Source: CAIRTT01 sp046075665
Lineage (GTDB): Bacteria; Armatimonadota; Armatimonadia; Armatimonadales; Armatimonadaceae
NCBI GenBank assembly: GCA_046075665.1
Contig: JBJTQN010000311.1
Span: forward strand, 1-6,452
Length of the DNA stretch: 6,452 nt
Reading direction: 5' to 3'
Shown one piece after another: positions 5,787-6,452 of this stretch (its first letter is position 1; each line of letters opens with the position of its first letter). A model generated the notes under the pieces. It made no database searches, was not told the DNA's origin, and saw only the letters and a list, made by a program, of their open reading frames with translations. The position numbers were made by a program, and so were the translations under genes.

Positions 5787-6452
5787 ATGGACACCAAAAC
5801 TGAAGATCAGGTCATACAGACCCAGCTGACACAGGGCCGTTCTGATTGGCCGGATGAACCGCTAAAGATTACGACCGCTAGCATCGATGCGCAAATTGAG
5901 GATTTCTTTTATGATGCCTACCTGCGTTACTTCAAGACCGCTGAGTCCCGCCGTAGATGGTCGATTGATCACGACGTTCCGTGGGCAGAAATCACGGACA
6001 CAGCATCCGAAACGACTGCACTCATAGTTGAGTCGTTTTCTGCAGTCGAGATGTTTCTCCCGGACTACACGCACAAGATTACTGATCTCGTAAGAAAGTC
6101 TCGTGGGCGCGCGCTCTTTCAGGCAAACTGGGGCTACGAGGAATCAAAGCACAGCATGGTACTTGACATGTGGTTGGAGCGTTCTGGTAAGCGAACAGAA
6201 GATCAGATTGCCCAGTTTGAGCGTAGCCTTCTAGGAGCTGAGTGGAAGCTTCCATTTGAATCCCCTCGCCAGATGATTTGTTACACGATGATCCAAGAGC
6301 TTGCTACAGGCGTAAACTACACGAATCTTCGTGAGCGTGCAGAAGCTGAAGGCGATGTCTGCCTTGCGCGTGTTTTACGCTGGGTTGCAGCAGATGAGTC
6401 AGCTCACTACAACTTCTTTCGTAAGGGCGTAAAGGCCTTTATGGAGCTTGAC
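5787..6452 (+). CDS. Acyl-ACP desaturase-like di-iron protein (3' end beyond window)
   Basis: An open frame of 222 codons from the ATG at 5787 runs off the window without a stop. It matches the soluble acyl-acyl-carrier-protein desaturases (FA_desaturase_2; plant stearoyl-ACP desaturase and mycobacterial DesA). These use a carboxylate-bridged di-iron centre, oxygen and electrons from ferredoxin to put a double bond into an acyl chain. The ligand motifs can be read in order: VEMFLPDY with Glu88, EESKH with Glu119 and His122, QELATGVNY with Glu171, and DESAH with Glu204 and His207. All six expected iron ligands are therefore present, and the segment LARVLRWVAADESAHYNFFRKGVKAFMELD is typical. 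The family has about 270-360 residues, so a C-terminal part is missing. Another ferritin-like oxidase is less likely given the ELAT segment. The nearby acyltransferase fits a role in membrane lipid unsaturation. Chain length and double-bond position cannot be predicted. Confidence 0.88.
   Translation, partial: MDTKTEDQVIQTQLTQGRSDWPDEPLKITTASIDAQIEDFFYDAYLRYFKTAESRRRWSIDHDVPWAEITDTASETTALIVESFSAVEMFLPDYTHKITDLVRKSRGRALFQANWGYEESKHSMVLDMWLERSGKRTEDQIAQFERSLLGAEWKLPFESPRQMICYTMIQELATGVNYTNLRERAEAEGDVCLARVLRWVAADESAHYNFFRKGVKAFMELD

Overview
The window is a bacterial chromosome segment with all genes on the + strand and dense packing. It begins in the 3' end of rpmA (ribosomal protein L27). An intrinsic terminator follows, then a compact run of five genes: obg (ribosome-associated GTPase), rex (redox-sensing repressor), a membrane-anchored ComEC-like metallo-beta-lactamase-fold protein, a PlsC-type acyltransferase and a 12-TM MFS transporter. 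After a 106-nt spacer comes the 5' part of an acyl-ACP desaturase-like di-iron enzyme, cut by the window end. No tRNA, rRNA, CRISPR array, insertion sequence or sign of a recent mobile element was seen.

Organism: Rex is typical of Gram-positive bacteria, Chloroflexota, Thermus/Deinococcus and Thermotogae and is absent from most Proteobacteria. The Obg carries the extra C-terminal OCT domain found in the same broad group. Base composition looks intermediate, and starts are mixed ATG/GTG. Chloroflexota or a related terrabacterial lineage is my best guess, but the window alone does not prove it.

Layout: rpmA end (1-188), terminator (about 211-240), obg (257-1606), rex (1613-2284), ComEC-like protein (2286-3155), acyltransferase (3191-4402), MFS (4412-5680), leader with an inverted repeat (5681-5786), desaturase (5787 to the window end). 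Gaps from obg to MFS are 6, 1, 35 and 9 nt, so one transcript is likely, with no terminator inside it.

How the genes may work together: translation/ribosome assembly (L27, Obg) gives way to a redox regulator, then to a lipid-related set. The acyltransferase next to an MFS transporter recalls the LplT/Aas lysophospholipid import and reacylation pair, and the desaturase adds acyl-chain modification. A membrane-lipid remodelling module attached to rex is a reasonable inference.

The most unusual signals are three. Rex keeps its DNA-reading helix and dinucleotide motif but has Gln and Ser where two members of the Arg-Tyr-Asp switch triad of Thermus Rex should be. The next protein has the outline of the ComEC C-terminal beta-lactamase fold but has lost nearly all metal ligands, so it looks like a membrane-tethered pseudoenzyme. 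The acyltransferase seems to carry an insertion of about 180 residues within the PlsC fold.
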